The notes under the pieces were generated by a model. That model worked only from the letters and a program-made list of their open reading frames with translations. It was not told the DNA's origin and made no database searches. A DNA stretch of 64,000 nt from Fulvimarina manganoxydans (lineage in GTDB: Bacteria; Pseudomonadota; Alphaproteobacteria; Rhizobiales; Rhizobiaceae). Shown here piece by piece: positions 45,331 through 54,147 of this stretch. A program made the position numbers and the translations under genes. The DNA lies in the NCBI RefSeq assembly GCF_900176465.1, contig NZ_FWXR01000014.1, forward strand, positions 62,001 through 126,000. Direction: 5' to 3'. Numbering within the stretch: position 1 is the stretch's first letter; the number at the start of each line of letters is the position of its first letter.

Positions 45331-45355
45331 GAAAGCCTTGTGACTCAAGGCTTTC
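45331..45355. terminator. Hairpin after tRNA-Ala
   Basis: GAAAGCCTTG (45331-45340) and CAAGGCTTTC (45346-45355) form a perfect 10-bp stem with a TGACT loop. No T-run follows, so it may be a weak terminator of the tRNA transcript or a part of the att region. Confidence 0.5.
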
Positions 45356-45366
45356 GCGTGCGAATG

Positions 45367-45389
45367 TGGTACACAACAGTGGTACACAA
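45367..45389 (+). repeat. Direct repeats between tRNA-Ala and integrase
   Basis: TGGTACACAA occurs at 45367-45376 and 45380-45389, period 13. Position between the tRNA 3' end and the integrase start, together with the repeat form, fits integrase arm-type binding sites or part of the attachment region. Confidence 0.6.
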
Positions 45390-45401
45390 GAGTGCGCTTT
45401 G

Positions 45402-47087
45402 ATGGCCGGGCGGGTTCCCAATTTGCAGCTTTAAGGCGGCACGTATCGCCTTCGAGTTCGCGTCCCTGACGCTTTACGATCCGTCCTCGGAAAGCAGGAA
45501 ATCACCATATCGCTCCATACCGGTGATTTTCGTGAAGCCAGCCGGCTTGCTCGGCTGGAAAGGGTCAAACTCGATGCCGAATGAGCAGCGCTCCGTCGCA
45601 AGATCGACGGGACGCAAAAGTCGCGTCTGACGGAGCCCGAGATTTTGAATCTGGTTGCAAAATGGATTGACCTTGCCAAACGTTGCTCAAGTCCTGATCG
45701 CTTTGATGAGGAAACAGAAGCGCCGGAATATGACGAGGAGCTGCGAGACCTTCAGGACACAACTGAATGGGAGAAGATCGCGCCGGTGGTGTACGCCGAA
45801 GCGACGCGCCTCTTACGTGAAGCTCATCTCGTTGCACCAGAAGACGGATCTGAGTTCCTACACCTTCAGCGGACACTCCACAGTGCTATGATTGAGATCG
45901 CGCGCCGTCGTGTGATGCGTCGCTTCCCAAACGCCCACATTGCGCTGGACCCGGTGTTTCAGGAAATCGAGCGAAAGCCGGTCGTGAACCCGGTTGCAAA
46001 AATTTCGCTCGCCAACCTCATCACGGACTATCAAAAAGACCCGACCCGGCCTGCCTTACGGGGCAAGACCCTGGCCAAGCGCCAGGCTCAATGGCGCATG
46101 CTGGAGAGCTTTTTCGGTGCAACAACCGCAATCGGCGAGATTGAACGCTCTGATGTGCGGCGGTTTATGAGTTTCCTGGAGCGCTTCCCCAGCAACGCTT
46201 CAAAGCACTTTCCGGGTGTTGAGCCCACGACTGTTGTAGCGCTTCCGGAAGCGCAGAAGCTCCCCGCGATCTCGCCCGATACGGCCAACGACTACCTGCG
46301 GCAACTGGGCGCCCTAACCCGCTTCGCCTTGCACGAGGGACTCATCAAGACCGACCCCGCCGCCGGGTTGCTTTTCGCCAAACCGAAAATTGCGGCAAAG
46401 GACAAGCGTCTCCCCTTCTCGGAAGACGACCTGAAACGCATTTTCGGGGCTCCGCTGTTTCGCGGTTGCGTCGATGACGAAGCAGGTTACTCCAAGCCGG
46501 GGCCGAACATCATCCGTCGAGGTCGTTTTTGGGTGCCCCTCATCGCCCTGTTCACCGGCATGCGCCTGAATGAAATCTGCCAACTTACGCTCGATGACTT
46601 CGTTGTTGAGGATGGCACTGATATTATTCTGATCCGAGGTTCAGACGACGAGACAAAGCGGGTGAAGACGGAAGCGGGCCAACGTTTCGTTCTTGTGCAT
46701 CCGGAGCCGAAGGCAATCGGTCTCCTCGCCCATATCGACGGTCTTCGACGCAAGCGCGCATCGAACGCGCCTGTCTTCGCGGACCTTGCGGTTGGGACGA
46801 CAGGCTATAGGTCAGACCCCTTCTCTAAGTTTTTCGCGCGCTTTCTGGACCATGTGGGCATCACCCATTCCAAGAAGGTGTTTCACTCCTTCCGGCACAC
46901 TTACCGCGATGCCCTCCGAGAAGCGGAGATTTCTCCGGAACGTGTTCGCGCTCTGGCTGGCTGGACGTCTGGACGAACAGAGGAAGCGTATGGGAGTGGG
47001 CTACGTCCAAGCACACTGAGGACCGAGATCGAGAGGATCTCTTACCCAGATCTGGACCTTAGCCACCTAAAGGCCAACCGCTCCTAG
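45402..47087 (+). pseudogene. Tyrosine-type site-specific integrase, broken by two in-frame stops
   Basis: One frame can be read from ATG 45402 to 47087. It starts MAGRVPNLQL, hits TAA at 45432-45434, resumes as GGTYRLRVRVPDALRSVLGK and TGDFREASRLARLERVKLDAE, hits TGA at 45582-45584 (probably from TGG), and continues to the end. From GTG/ATG downstream (an ATG-like start at 45645) an intact 480-residue product is possible. The catalytic domain is complete: TGMRLNEICQL (Arg), HSFRHTY (HxxR), GWTSGRTEEAYG (Tyr). The N-terminal arm-binding domain would be missing or need readthrough. It lies 98 bases from tRNA-Ala, the usual target of such enzymes. Confidence 0.85.
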
Positions 47088-47408
47088 CAATGGAATTTCG
47101 AAGGGCGAACAAGTATCGCAGGTGGTCTGAATGCACGACAAGGCTACGCATCTCAGGCTTTCGCCATCTGTTACGTTCATCCACCGTGAACAGATCGGAT
47201 AACAGATCAATAGGGCGTCTTCAATTCGGAGAAAATTCATTCATTCCAATAACCTAAACGCTTGACGACGTGTCGTTTGACCGTCGATCTGTTATGGTTT
47301 GAGAAAATCACTGTGAGTGGTCGAATTTGCAACCGGGTTCAAAAATTGGGAAAACTCGAGCAGTAGCGCGTCGGCCCTTTTATGAAGCCGGTTTCAAAAT
47401 TGAGAAGC
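47088..47408. other. Intergenic stretch after the integrase with repeated ATCTGTTA words
   Basis: 321 AT-rich bases with no gene I can support. ATCTGTTA occurs at 47166-47173 and 47287-47294 on the forward strand, and its complement TAACAGAT at 47200-47207 and GAACAGAT at 47188-47195. Two imperfect direct copies of a CCGGGTTCAAAAATTGGGAA-like word lie at about 47332 and 47391. Confidence 0.6.
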
Positions 47409-47648
47409 CTATCCATGCTCGTTGTCATCGAACCGAAACTCGGCGATGTCGAGGATGGACCGCGTTTCGGCGTCGTGCAAAGCCAACCTTAGTGACTCGA
47501 CGATCCCATGTGGCCCCTCTTCCTCGTCAACGACGAAGGATATGGGATCGGCGGTGTAGCTCTCCGGCTGACCATCCTGGTCGTAATAGACCTCATGGAG
47601 CGAAAAATGCCCCTCCGCGTGCCGGATGATCCGGTAATTCCAGCTCAT
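47409..47648 (-). CDS. Small conserved hypothetical protein
   Basis: 79 residues, MSWNYRIIRHAEGHFSLHEVYYD onwards, acidic with a predicted alpha/beta mix and no signal or membrane segment. The phrase EEGPHGIVESLRLALHDAE recurs in short hypothetical proteins of Alphaproteobacteria that often sit on mobile or accessory islands. No function is known. The gene has clear codon bias and an ATG at 47648. Confidence 0.65.
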   Translation of the reverse strand: MSWNYRIIRHAEGHFSLHEVYYDQDGQPESYTADPISFVVDEEEGPHGIVESLRLALHDAETRSILDIAEFRFDDNEHG

Positions 47649-47784
47649 GCAGTTCCATGCTCCCTGGTTGATCTACCAGACTCGGCCACGCGCGTAATAC
47701 GCTGCCTTTGACCTGCCATTGAGTTTTTCCCTCCACGTTGGACTAAAGTCCGCTCCCATGAGGACGGACGGCATGTAGCGAAGC

Positions 47785-48271
47785 CTCGCCGAGTGCCGCT
47801 GTCATTGACAGCCAGAGCGTGAAGGCGATCGAGAGCGGCGGGCCGACGAGCTATGACGCTGGCAAAAAGGTCGCGGGGCGCAAGCGCCAAACGATGGTGG
47901 ATAAGAATGGCCGAGCCCTCATCATCGATCCGCAGTCTGCCGACATCCAGGATCGGGACGGCGCCGTCCCCATCCTGCGGGTCTCCCGCAAATCATACCT
48001 GTTCGTCGAGAAGGTCTTTGCCGACATGGGCTTCTCCAGCGAGTGGCCACATAACGCCTCTTTGATCGACGTCGAGATCGTGCGAGAGCCGCCTGACCAA
48101 ATCGGCTTCGCCGCTCACCCTCGGCGCTGGGTCGTCGAACGCTTCTTCGCCTGGATCAGTCGAAACCGGCGCCTCTGAGAGGACCCCGAGTCGACCATCG
48201 CCCTCGCGGCCGCCTTCCTGTACGCCGCTTCCGTGATAATCCTCGTGAGACGGCTCGGATGGGAGCCATGA
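47785..48271 (+). pseudogene. IS5-family transposase remnant
   Basis: Two frames carry pieces of a transposase. The first reads SPSAAVIDSQSVKAIESGGP, then YDAGKKVAGRKRQTMVDKNGR, QSADIQDRDGAVPILR and HPRRWVVERFFAWISRNRRL up to a TGA at about 48177. After it SAVFLYAA-type residues (TIALAAAFLYAASVIILVRRLG) continue to 48271 past the stop. The N-terminal part with the first catalytic acid is absent. This is the C-terminal half of an IS5/ISL2-type DDE transposase, dead. It lies between the small gene and bcsA. Confidence 0.85.
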
Positions 48272-48502
48272 CTTCACGGACGGACTCTGAGCCTAGCGAG
48301 CGTGCTTTCACACGGATCTTGCTTCTGGTCGAAGTGCAGGTCCGCCACCTCCCTATATTATTCAAAATCGCCTAAAATATTACGATTAACCGAAACATTA
48401 CTGAAAGTCACTAGCTCATTGACGTCAGTTTTGCTTTGCAACAAAGTATGAGAGTGAATGGAGCCATGCTCTGCTCGTATTACCCTTTGGAAAGAGATTC
48501 TC
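48272..48502. promoter_or_regulatory. AT-rich bcs operon promoter region
   Basis: The stretch from about 48340 to 48450 is clearly AT-rich against its surroundings (runs such as TATTATTCAAAATCGCC and AAAATATTACG). Because the operon to the right has no other start region, it must hold the bcs promoter. TTAACCGAAACATTA at 48384 has a TTAA-N7-ATTA form that only weakly resembles a CtrA site. Confidence 0.5.
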
Positions 48503-50728
48503 ATGCGCGTTGTCCTTTCAGGGGCTGGCTGGCTCGCTTGCGCGGCCGCGTTCCTTCTTTTGATTCAGCAGCCGATCAGTGTGAATGCCCAATGGGTGAT
48601 CGCGATGACGGCGCTCGGAGTTGCAGCCGCGATCTATGCCTTGCGTCTCGGAGGAACGTGGCGTTTTATTTTCCTCGCAGCGGCCTCCGTCGTTATCTTG
48701 CGTTACGCCTACTGGCGAACGACGGCAACTTTGCCCTCTACCGAAGATTTAATCAACTTTGTTCCTGCAATAATTCTTTACGGCGCCGAGATGTACTGTC
48801 TCCTTATGCTTGCAATGAGCCTGTTTGTCGCCGCAGATCCTTTGGAACGTTCGCGTGCGCCGCAATATCCGGACAATGATCTGCCGAGTGTTGATGTTTT
48901 CGTCCCTAGTTACAATGAGAGCAGCGACATTCTTGCGCTCACTCTCTCCGCCGCAAAGGGAATGGACTATCCGGCGGACCGGCTCCGGGTTCATCTCCTC
49001 GACGACGGCGGCACCGACGAGAAGCGCCTTTCCAGAAACCCTGCAATCGCTACAGCGGCTCTTCGCCGCCACGAGGAACTCAAAGATCTTTGCAGGGACC
49101 TCGAGGTTACCTATCACACGCGCGTCGCTAATGTTCACGCCAAAGCCGGCAATCTCAACAACGGCCTGTCCCGGTCTTCTGGCAAGCTAATTGTCGTGTT
49201 CGATGCCGATCATGCGCCGGCGCGAGAGTTTTTGAGGGAGACAGTCGGCTTCTTCCTCACCGATCCTAAGCTGTTTCTGGTCCAGACGCCGCATTTCTTC
49301 GCAAATCCGGATCCGCTGGAGAAAAACCTTTCAACGTTCAAGCGCATGCCGTCTGAGAACGAGATGTTCTACGGCCCGATCCAGAAGGGGCTCGACAAGT
49401 GGAACGCTGCTTTCTTCTGTGGGTCGGCAGCCGTTCTGCGGCGCGAGGCTCTTGCGCAGGTGGGCGGCTTTTCCGGCATCTCGATCACTGAAGACTGCGA
49501 GACGGCACTGGATTTGCACTCGCGTGGATGGAATTCCCTGTACGTCGATCGCCCGATGGTAACCGGCCTGCAGCCGGAGACGGTCTCCAGCTTTATAGGC
49601 CAGCGTTCGCGCTGGTGTCGCGGAATGGTGCAAATCCTTCTCCTGAAGAACCCCGCCTTCCGCCGCGGCCTCAGCTTGCCGCAGCGCATCTGCTACCTGT
49701 CCAGCATGATGTTCTGGTTTTTCCCATTCATCCGGCTGATTTTCCTTATCTCTCCCCTTCTATTTATCCTGTTCGACCTCAAGATTTTCGACGCTTCGGT
49801 CGACGAGTTCATCTCCTACTCCATCACCTATCTTTGCGCGGGTGAGCTGATCCGGAACTATCTTTATGGTCGCGTGCGCTGGCCCTGGGTTTCCGACCTC
49901 TATGAATACGTTCAGTCGGTCTACCTCGCGCGCGCCGTCATCAGCGTCCTGATCAATCCGCGTCGCCCGACCTTTAACGTCACAGCGAAGGGGCAAACTA
50001 CCGATAAGGAGCATCTGTCCGAGCTCGCCTGGCCCTATTTCGCGATCTTCGGCGTCCTGCTCTTCGTCATGGGTGTCGCCATCTACCGCTTTCAGACCGA
50101 GCCAGCGATCAGCGGCATGCTGCTCGTCGTCGGCGCCTGGAACTTGATGAACCTTATCGTGGCTGGTGCTGCCCTCGGCGTGGTGACCGAACGAATGGAG
50201 CGCCGGCAGTCACCGCGTTTGCTGGCCATGCGCAAGGGCGATCTTTGCATCGGCGGTGCTACGGTTCCCGTGGCCATCGAAGATGTATCGCTTGGAGGTG
50301 CGAAGGTCCTGGCGCTCGGCCCAGTGCCGGAAGGCCTTGTGCGGGAAAACGCCCGGCTCCTGATCTATCCTCTAAGCGGCGGCAAGGAGATCGGCTCGCT
50401 GCCGGTTGCCATTCAAAGCCTGGTGACGAGCGAGGAAGGGCTAGGACTTGGAGTTCGGTTCAAGGCTGCGCTGCAGCATTACCATCTGATCGCCGAACTC
50501 ATGCTCGCCGATATGGAACCGGTGCGCGAGCAACGCAGTAAGCGGCGGCGGATGCGCGGCATCCTGGGCGGCAGCCTGGCCTTCATCGGCTGGGGAATAA
50601 GCTACCCCCTTCGAGCCTTTCATCACCTGATCTTCGATCGCGACGAGCCGAAAGCTAAAGGCGCCGAGCCAGCAGGTTTAGAGGCTGCCTTTCCGACGTC
50701 GGCGCCGACAAGCTCTAGAATTTCCTGA
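48503..50728 (+). CDS. bcsA: Cellulose synthase catalytic subunit with PilZ domain
   Basis: 741 residues from ATG 48503 (AAAGAGATTC upstream); ATG 48458 is an alternative. Several N- and C-terminal membrane helices surround a family 2 glycosyltransferase core with DDGG (Asp167), DAD (Asp234, Asp236), TEDCE with catalytic Asp331, and QRSRW (from Gln367). The C-terminal PilZ domain keeps the c-di-GMP motifs RQSPR (Arg568 to Arg572) and DVSLGG. It polymerises UDP-glucose into beta-1,4-glucan at the inner membrane and is switched on by c-di-GMP. It opens a collinear operon with bcsB (9 bases after), bcsZ, a TPR gene and galU. Confidence 0.96.
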   Translation: MRVVLSGAGWLACAAAFLLLIQQPISVNAQWVIAMTALGVAAAIYALRLGGTWRFIFLAAASVVILRYAYWRTTATLPSTEDLINFVPAIILYGAEMYCLLMLAMSLFVAADPLERSRAPQYPDNDLPSVDVFVPSYNESSDILALTLSAAKGMDYPADRLRVHLLDDGGTDEKRLSRNPAIATAALRRHEELKDLCRDLEVTYHTRVANVHAKAGNLNNGLSRSSGKLIVVFDADHAPAREFLRETVGFFLTDPKLFLVQTPHFFANPDPLEKNLSTFKRMPSENEMFYGPIQKGLDKWNAAFFCGSAAVLRREALAQVGGFSGISITEDCETALDLHSRGWNSLYVDRPMVTGLQPETVSSFIGQRSRWCRGMVQILLLKNPAFRRGLSLPQRICYLSSMMFWFFPFIRLIFLISPLLFILFDLKIFDASVDEFISYSITYLCAGELIRNYLYGRVRWPWVSDLYEYVQSVYLARAVISVLINPRRPTFNVTAKGQTTDKEHLSELAWPYFAIFGVLLFVMGVAIYRFQTEPAISGMLLVVGAWNLMNLIVAGAALGVVTERMERRQSPRLLAMRKGDLCIGGATVPVAIEDVSLGGAKVLALGPVPEGLVRENARLLIYPLSGGKEIGSLPVAIQSLVTSEEGLGLGVRFKAALQHYHLIAELMLADMEPVREQRSKRRRMRGILGGSLAFIGWGISYPLRAFHHLIFDRDEPKAKGAEPAGLEAAFPTSAPTSSRIS

Positions 50729-50737
50729 GGGACGGTC

Positions 50738-53032
50738 ATGCTGAAGAAAACGTTTCTGTCTACCACTTTTATCGCGGCCGTCGGGGTCTTCTCGCTTCCC
50801 GTCTGCGCCCAAGGGATCGCGCCGTTTTCCTTGGCGGATTCCGGACGGCTGGCCCCCGCAGCCGCGGCAGTCGGAACCGCATCGACTAGCCTCAGGCGCT
50901 TTGCGGCATCACAGCAGGACCTGCTTTTAAGCGGCGAACGAGCCATGACCAACATCGCGTTCTTCGTCACGGCTGCGGAGACCGCTCAGCCGGCGCGCCT
51001 GAATATCGTCTACCAGACTGCCGTGTCCGTCCTGCCCCAGACGTCTAGCATGCAGGTTTTCGTCAATGACCGGTCTGTGAGCGAGACCAAGCTTCGGGCG
51101 GGTCCGGCAAATTCGCTCGTCCTAGAAATTCCGTCCGGTATGCTGCAGCCCGGCTATAACAGCATCGGTATCGCCGTCGACCAGCATCACCGGGTCGATT
51201 GTTCGCTCTCAGGAACATACGAACTGTGGACGCAGGTCGACGCGGCGCGGAGCGGGATCGATTTTGCCCTGCCGGATCTTGGGCCAATATCGCTTGCCGA
51301 CCTTCCTGTAGTCGCCCGCAGCGGTACAGATCATACGGCGATCAATGTCGTGCTGCCCGAAGGCACGTCGAACCGGCTGAAGTCTCTCGCACTGAGTGCC
51401 GTGCAGGCTGTCAGCATCCTCGGTAGCTTTAAGCACCCATTGGTGACCTTCAGCAAAACAGCAGGAACCGGGCCCGGTATCGACATCTTCTTTGGGGAGG
51501 GAGCAGCCGCGAGAGCGATTGGCGCCGGAACCGGACTCCCGGGCGTCTCGCTCATCAAGCCTGATCCGACAGGGCGAGCCGGGCTGGTGCTGGGCACTCA
51601 GGCGGCTCCCGACATTGCATCCGCAGTGACGGCGCTCGTTTCTGCAGCCCAGTCGAGCCGGGCGAGCGGAACAATTTTCGGACTGAAGGCGCTCGGGCAG
51701 CCGGAACAGGCCGAATTCCCGCTAGCGACGGCTGTGTCTCTTCGGGAATTTGGGCTTGATACCCAGGAATTTTCTGGCCGGATGTATCGGTCCGAGATGT
51801 CCTTCTTTCTGCCGACTGACTTTTATCCTGCGGACTACGATACCGCGCGCCTGAAGCTGAATGCAGCCTACGCAGCCGGTCTCTCGACAGACGCCCAACT
51901 GCTCGTCAAGGCCAACGGGCACCAGGTCGCCGTGCTGTCGCTCAACGCACCGGGCGGCGCGCAACTGACTGACCAGGTTCTCAAGATTCCGCTCGGCAAT
52001 CTTAGGCCGGGGAGAAATACGATCTCCTTCGAGGCGTCGCTTTTGAAGAATACGGACGCCACCTGCGATCCTGCTGAGGCTGCGGATCTTGACCCACGTT
52101 TCGTAATCCGTGAATCCTCTACCTTGAGGGTCCCGCAGGTTGGGCGGATGGGGCATCTTCCCGACCTTGGGGCGATCGCCAATGCCGGTACTGCGGATGC
52201 CGCGGTAGGTGCTTCTCTGACGCTCCTCACGCCGGTCTCCGACGGCCCCTCCTTCGATGCTGCAGCAACGATCCTCGCCCTATCCGCACGTTCGTCCAGA
52301 ACCGTCAGGACAACGCGACTGAGTTCGACGGTTCCACCTACGACGTCCGGCGATCTCCTGGCGGTCGGCACTTTCAAGGATCTGCCTCCAGAACTTCTCA
52401 CCCACACTGGCGTGAATGAACCGGGAATGCTGCAGCTGGGCTCGTCCGAGCCGGAACCGACGAGGGGCGGACAGCCGGAGGCGAAAACTCTTGCGGTTCG
52501 GGAGGCGTCGTTTTTCACCTCCTTCGCTACGCCGATGGATGTCAGCACTCGCGTCGCCGAGTTGTTGAACAACTCCGTCTTGTGGGCCCGCCGCACTGTC
52601 GTCATTGACGGGATCGGAGACAGCAGCACCTTCACGGCCATTCAAGGATATCAACCTGACAGGAGCGCCAGCGTGATCCTGGCCCAGGCGGCGACGCCAG
52701 GAAGCCAGCCTCACGCCTGGAGCGTTGTCGCTGCGCCCGACGAAGCCGCCCTATCTCAGGGCATCGCGCTTCTCAGCGGAGGATCCGGTTGGGACAGACT
52801 TTCAGGGGCTGTAGGGACGGTCGACGACAAGGGCGACGTCGAGACCTTTGCCGCGAACCGGGAGCGTCTGTTCGAGACGCAGCCGCGGTCCCTCACCAAT
52901 CTCCGTCTGGTCTTTGCCGGCTGGCTCTCGCGACACGTACAGACGTACATGATCTCCATCCTCCTTCTTGCCCTGCTCCTTGGTGTTTCGACGCACCTCT
53001 TTCTCAGGCAGCTGGGGAACACGAAACGATGA
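50738..53032 (+). CDS. bcsB: Cellulose synthase periplasmic subunit BcsB
   Basis: 764 residues. A signal peptide (TTFIAAVGVFSLPVCAQG) precedes the BcsB beta-jellyroll domains, readable from ERAMTNIAFFVTAAETAQPARLN, HRVDCSLSGTYELWTQ and RSEMSFFLPTDFYPADYDTARL. A single C-terminal membrane helix (TYMISILLLALLLGVSTHLFL) anchors it next to BcsA. It guides the glucan through the periplasm and is required for synthase activity. Its stop codon overlaps the bcsZ start (ATGA at 53029), so they are translationally coupled. Confidence 0.94.
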   Translation: MLKKTFLSTTFIAAVGVFSLPVCAQGIAPFSLADSGRLAPAAAAVGTASTSLRRFAASQQDLLLSGERAMTNIAFFVTAAETAQPARLNIVYQTAVSVLPQTSSMQVFVNDRSVSETKLRAGPANSLVLEIPSGMLQPGYNSIGIAVDQHHRVDCSLSGTYELWTQVDAARSGIDFALPDLGPISLADLPVVARSGTDHTAINVVLPEGTSNRLKSLALSAVQAVSILGSFKHPLVTFSKTAGTGPGIDIFFGEGAAARAIGAGTGLPGVSLIKPDPTGRAGLVLGTQAAPDIASAVTALVSAAQSSRASGTIFGLKALGQPEQAEFPLATAVSLREFGLDTQEFSGRMYRSEMSFFLPTDFYPADYDTARLKLNAAYAAGLSTDAQLLVKANGHQVAVLSLNAPGGAQLTDQVLKIPLGNLRPGRNTISFEASLLKNTDATCDPAEAADLDPRFVIRESSTLRVPQVGRMGHLPDLGAIANAGTADAAVGASLTLLTPVSDGPSFDAAATILALSARSSRTVRTTRLSSTVPPTTSGDLLAVGTFKDLPPELLTHTGVNEPGMLQLGSSEPEPTRGGQPEAKTLAVREASFFTSFATPMDVSTRVAELLNNSVLWARRTVVIDGIGDSSTFTAIQGYQPDRSASVILAQAATPGSQPHAWSVVAAPDEAALSQGIALLSGGSGWDRLSGAVGTVDDKGDVETFAANRERLFETQPRSLTNLRLVFAGWLSRHVQTYMISILLLALLLGVSTHLFLRQLGNTKR

Positions 53033-54147
53033 ATCGATTCCACGTGGCCTCCGCAATGTTCATGCTCGCAGCGAGTTCTGCGATGGCCAGTCCAGACAAG
53101 GGACCGCGCGTTCTGTCGGCAGACGCGTCCACCGCCGCTCCCGCCAGTCAGCAGACGACAGTGCAACCGTCTGATTATGTAACCGGGGCCTGGTCGCTCT
53201 ACCGGTCGGTCTTCATGACCCCGGAAGGCAGGATCGTCGATCGCGAGAACGGTCTGGTCAGCCACAGCGAGGGACAGGGTTACGGCATGCTGATCGCCGT
53301 CGCCTCGGACGATCAGCCAGGTTTCGAGACCCTCTGGAGCTGGACTGAGCGTCAGCTGAAGGTGCGCGACGACAATCTCGCGGCCTGGAAGTGGGACCCG
53401 ACAAAGACGCCGCACGTCACCGATATGAACAACGCGACCGATGGCGATCTCCTGATCGCTTGGGCTCTCCTGCGAGCGTACCGGAAATGGGGAATTCGCG
53501 AATACCTGCGCGAGTCGCAAGCGATCGTCGGCGATATCGTCCGCCACGCGACCGCGGACTCGCCCCTCGGGAAGGTTCTGCTTCCGGGCGTACAGGGCTT
53601 TGCCGCAGTCGATCGCTCAGATGGGCCCGTGGTCAATCTCTCATACTGGATCTTCCCGGCGATTGCCGAACTCGGCGAAGCAATGCCGGACCTCAGGGAT
53701 CTTCATCTGGAGCAGAGCGGCATCGCAATGCTGAAGCGCATTGCGACGTCCAAGGAGAAGCTGCCGTCGGACTGGACGTCTCTGGCTGGCGGGAATCCCG
53801 AGCCGGCGGACGGGTTCTCTCCGACCTTTGGTTACAACGCTGTACGCATTCCGCTCTACCTTGCCTGGGGCCCGGACGTTGATCCGAAGCTGCTGCGATC
53901 CCTGGGCAAACCCTGGTCGAACGAAGGCGAAGCGGGACTTGCCGCGGTCGATGTGACGACCGGCAAGTACACCGAGCCGATGATCGGTACCGGCTACGAA
54001 GCCATCCGCGATGTTATCTCCTGCAGCCTGACTGGTAATGGGTCGATCCGGCGCGCCAAGCGCTTTGAAATCTCGACCTACTTCTCGAGCACGCTGCAAA
54101 TCCTCAGCCTCATGGCTCTCTCCGAAAGGTATCCTCAATGCTTCTGA
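53029..54147 (+). CDS. bcsZ: Cellulase BcsZ (glycoside hydrolase family 8 endoglucanase)
   Basis: 372 residues with a signal peptide (HVASAMFMLAASSAMA). The GH8 acid residue is in VSHSEGQGYGML (Glu81), and TDGDLLIAWALLRAYRKWG carries the substrate-binding aspartates. It is the periplasmic endo-beta-1,4-glucanase always found in Bcs operons, trimming or editing nascent cellulose. The start overlaps bcsB by four bases. It ends inside the next gene (ten-base overlap). Length and motif order are normal. Confidence 0.94.
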   Translation: MNRFHVASAMFMLAASSAMASPDKGPRVLSADASTAAPASQQTTVQPSDYVTGAWSLYRSVFMTPEGRIVDRENGLVSHSEGQGYGMLIAVASDDQPGFETLWSWTERQLKVRDDNLAAWKWDPTKTPHVTDMNNATDGDLLIAWALLRAYRKWGIREYLRESQAIVGDIVRHATADSPLGKVLLPGVQGFAAVDRSDGPVVNLSYWIFPAIAELGEAMPDLRDLHLEQSGIAMLKRIATSKEKLPSDWTSLAGGNPEPADGFSPTFGYNAVRIPLYLAWGPDVDPKLLRSLGKPWSNEGEAGLAAVDVTTGKYTEPMIGTGYEAIRDVISCSLTGNGSIRRAKRFEISTYFSSTLQILSLMALSERYPQCF

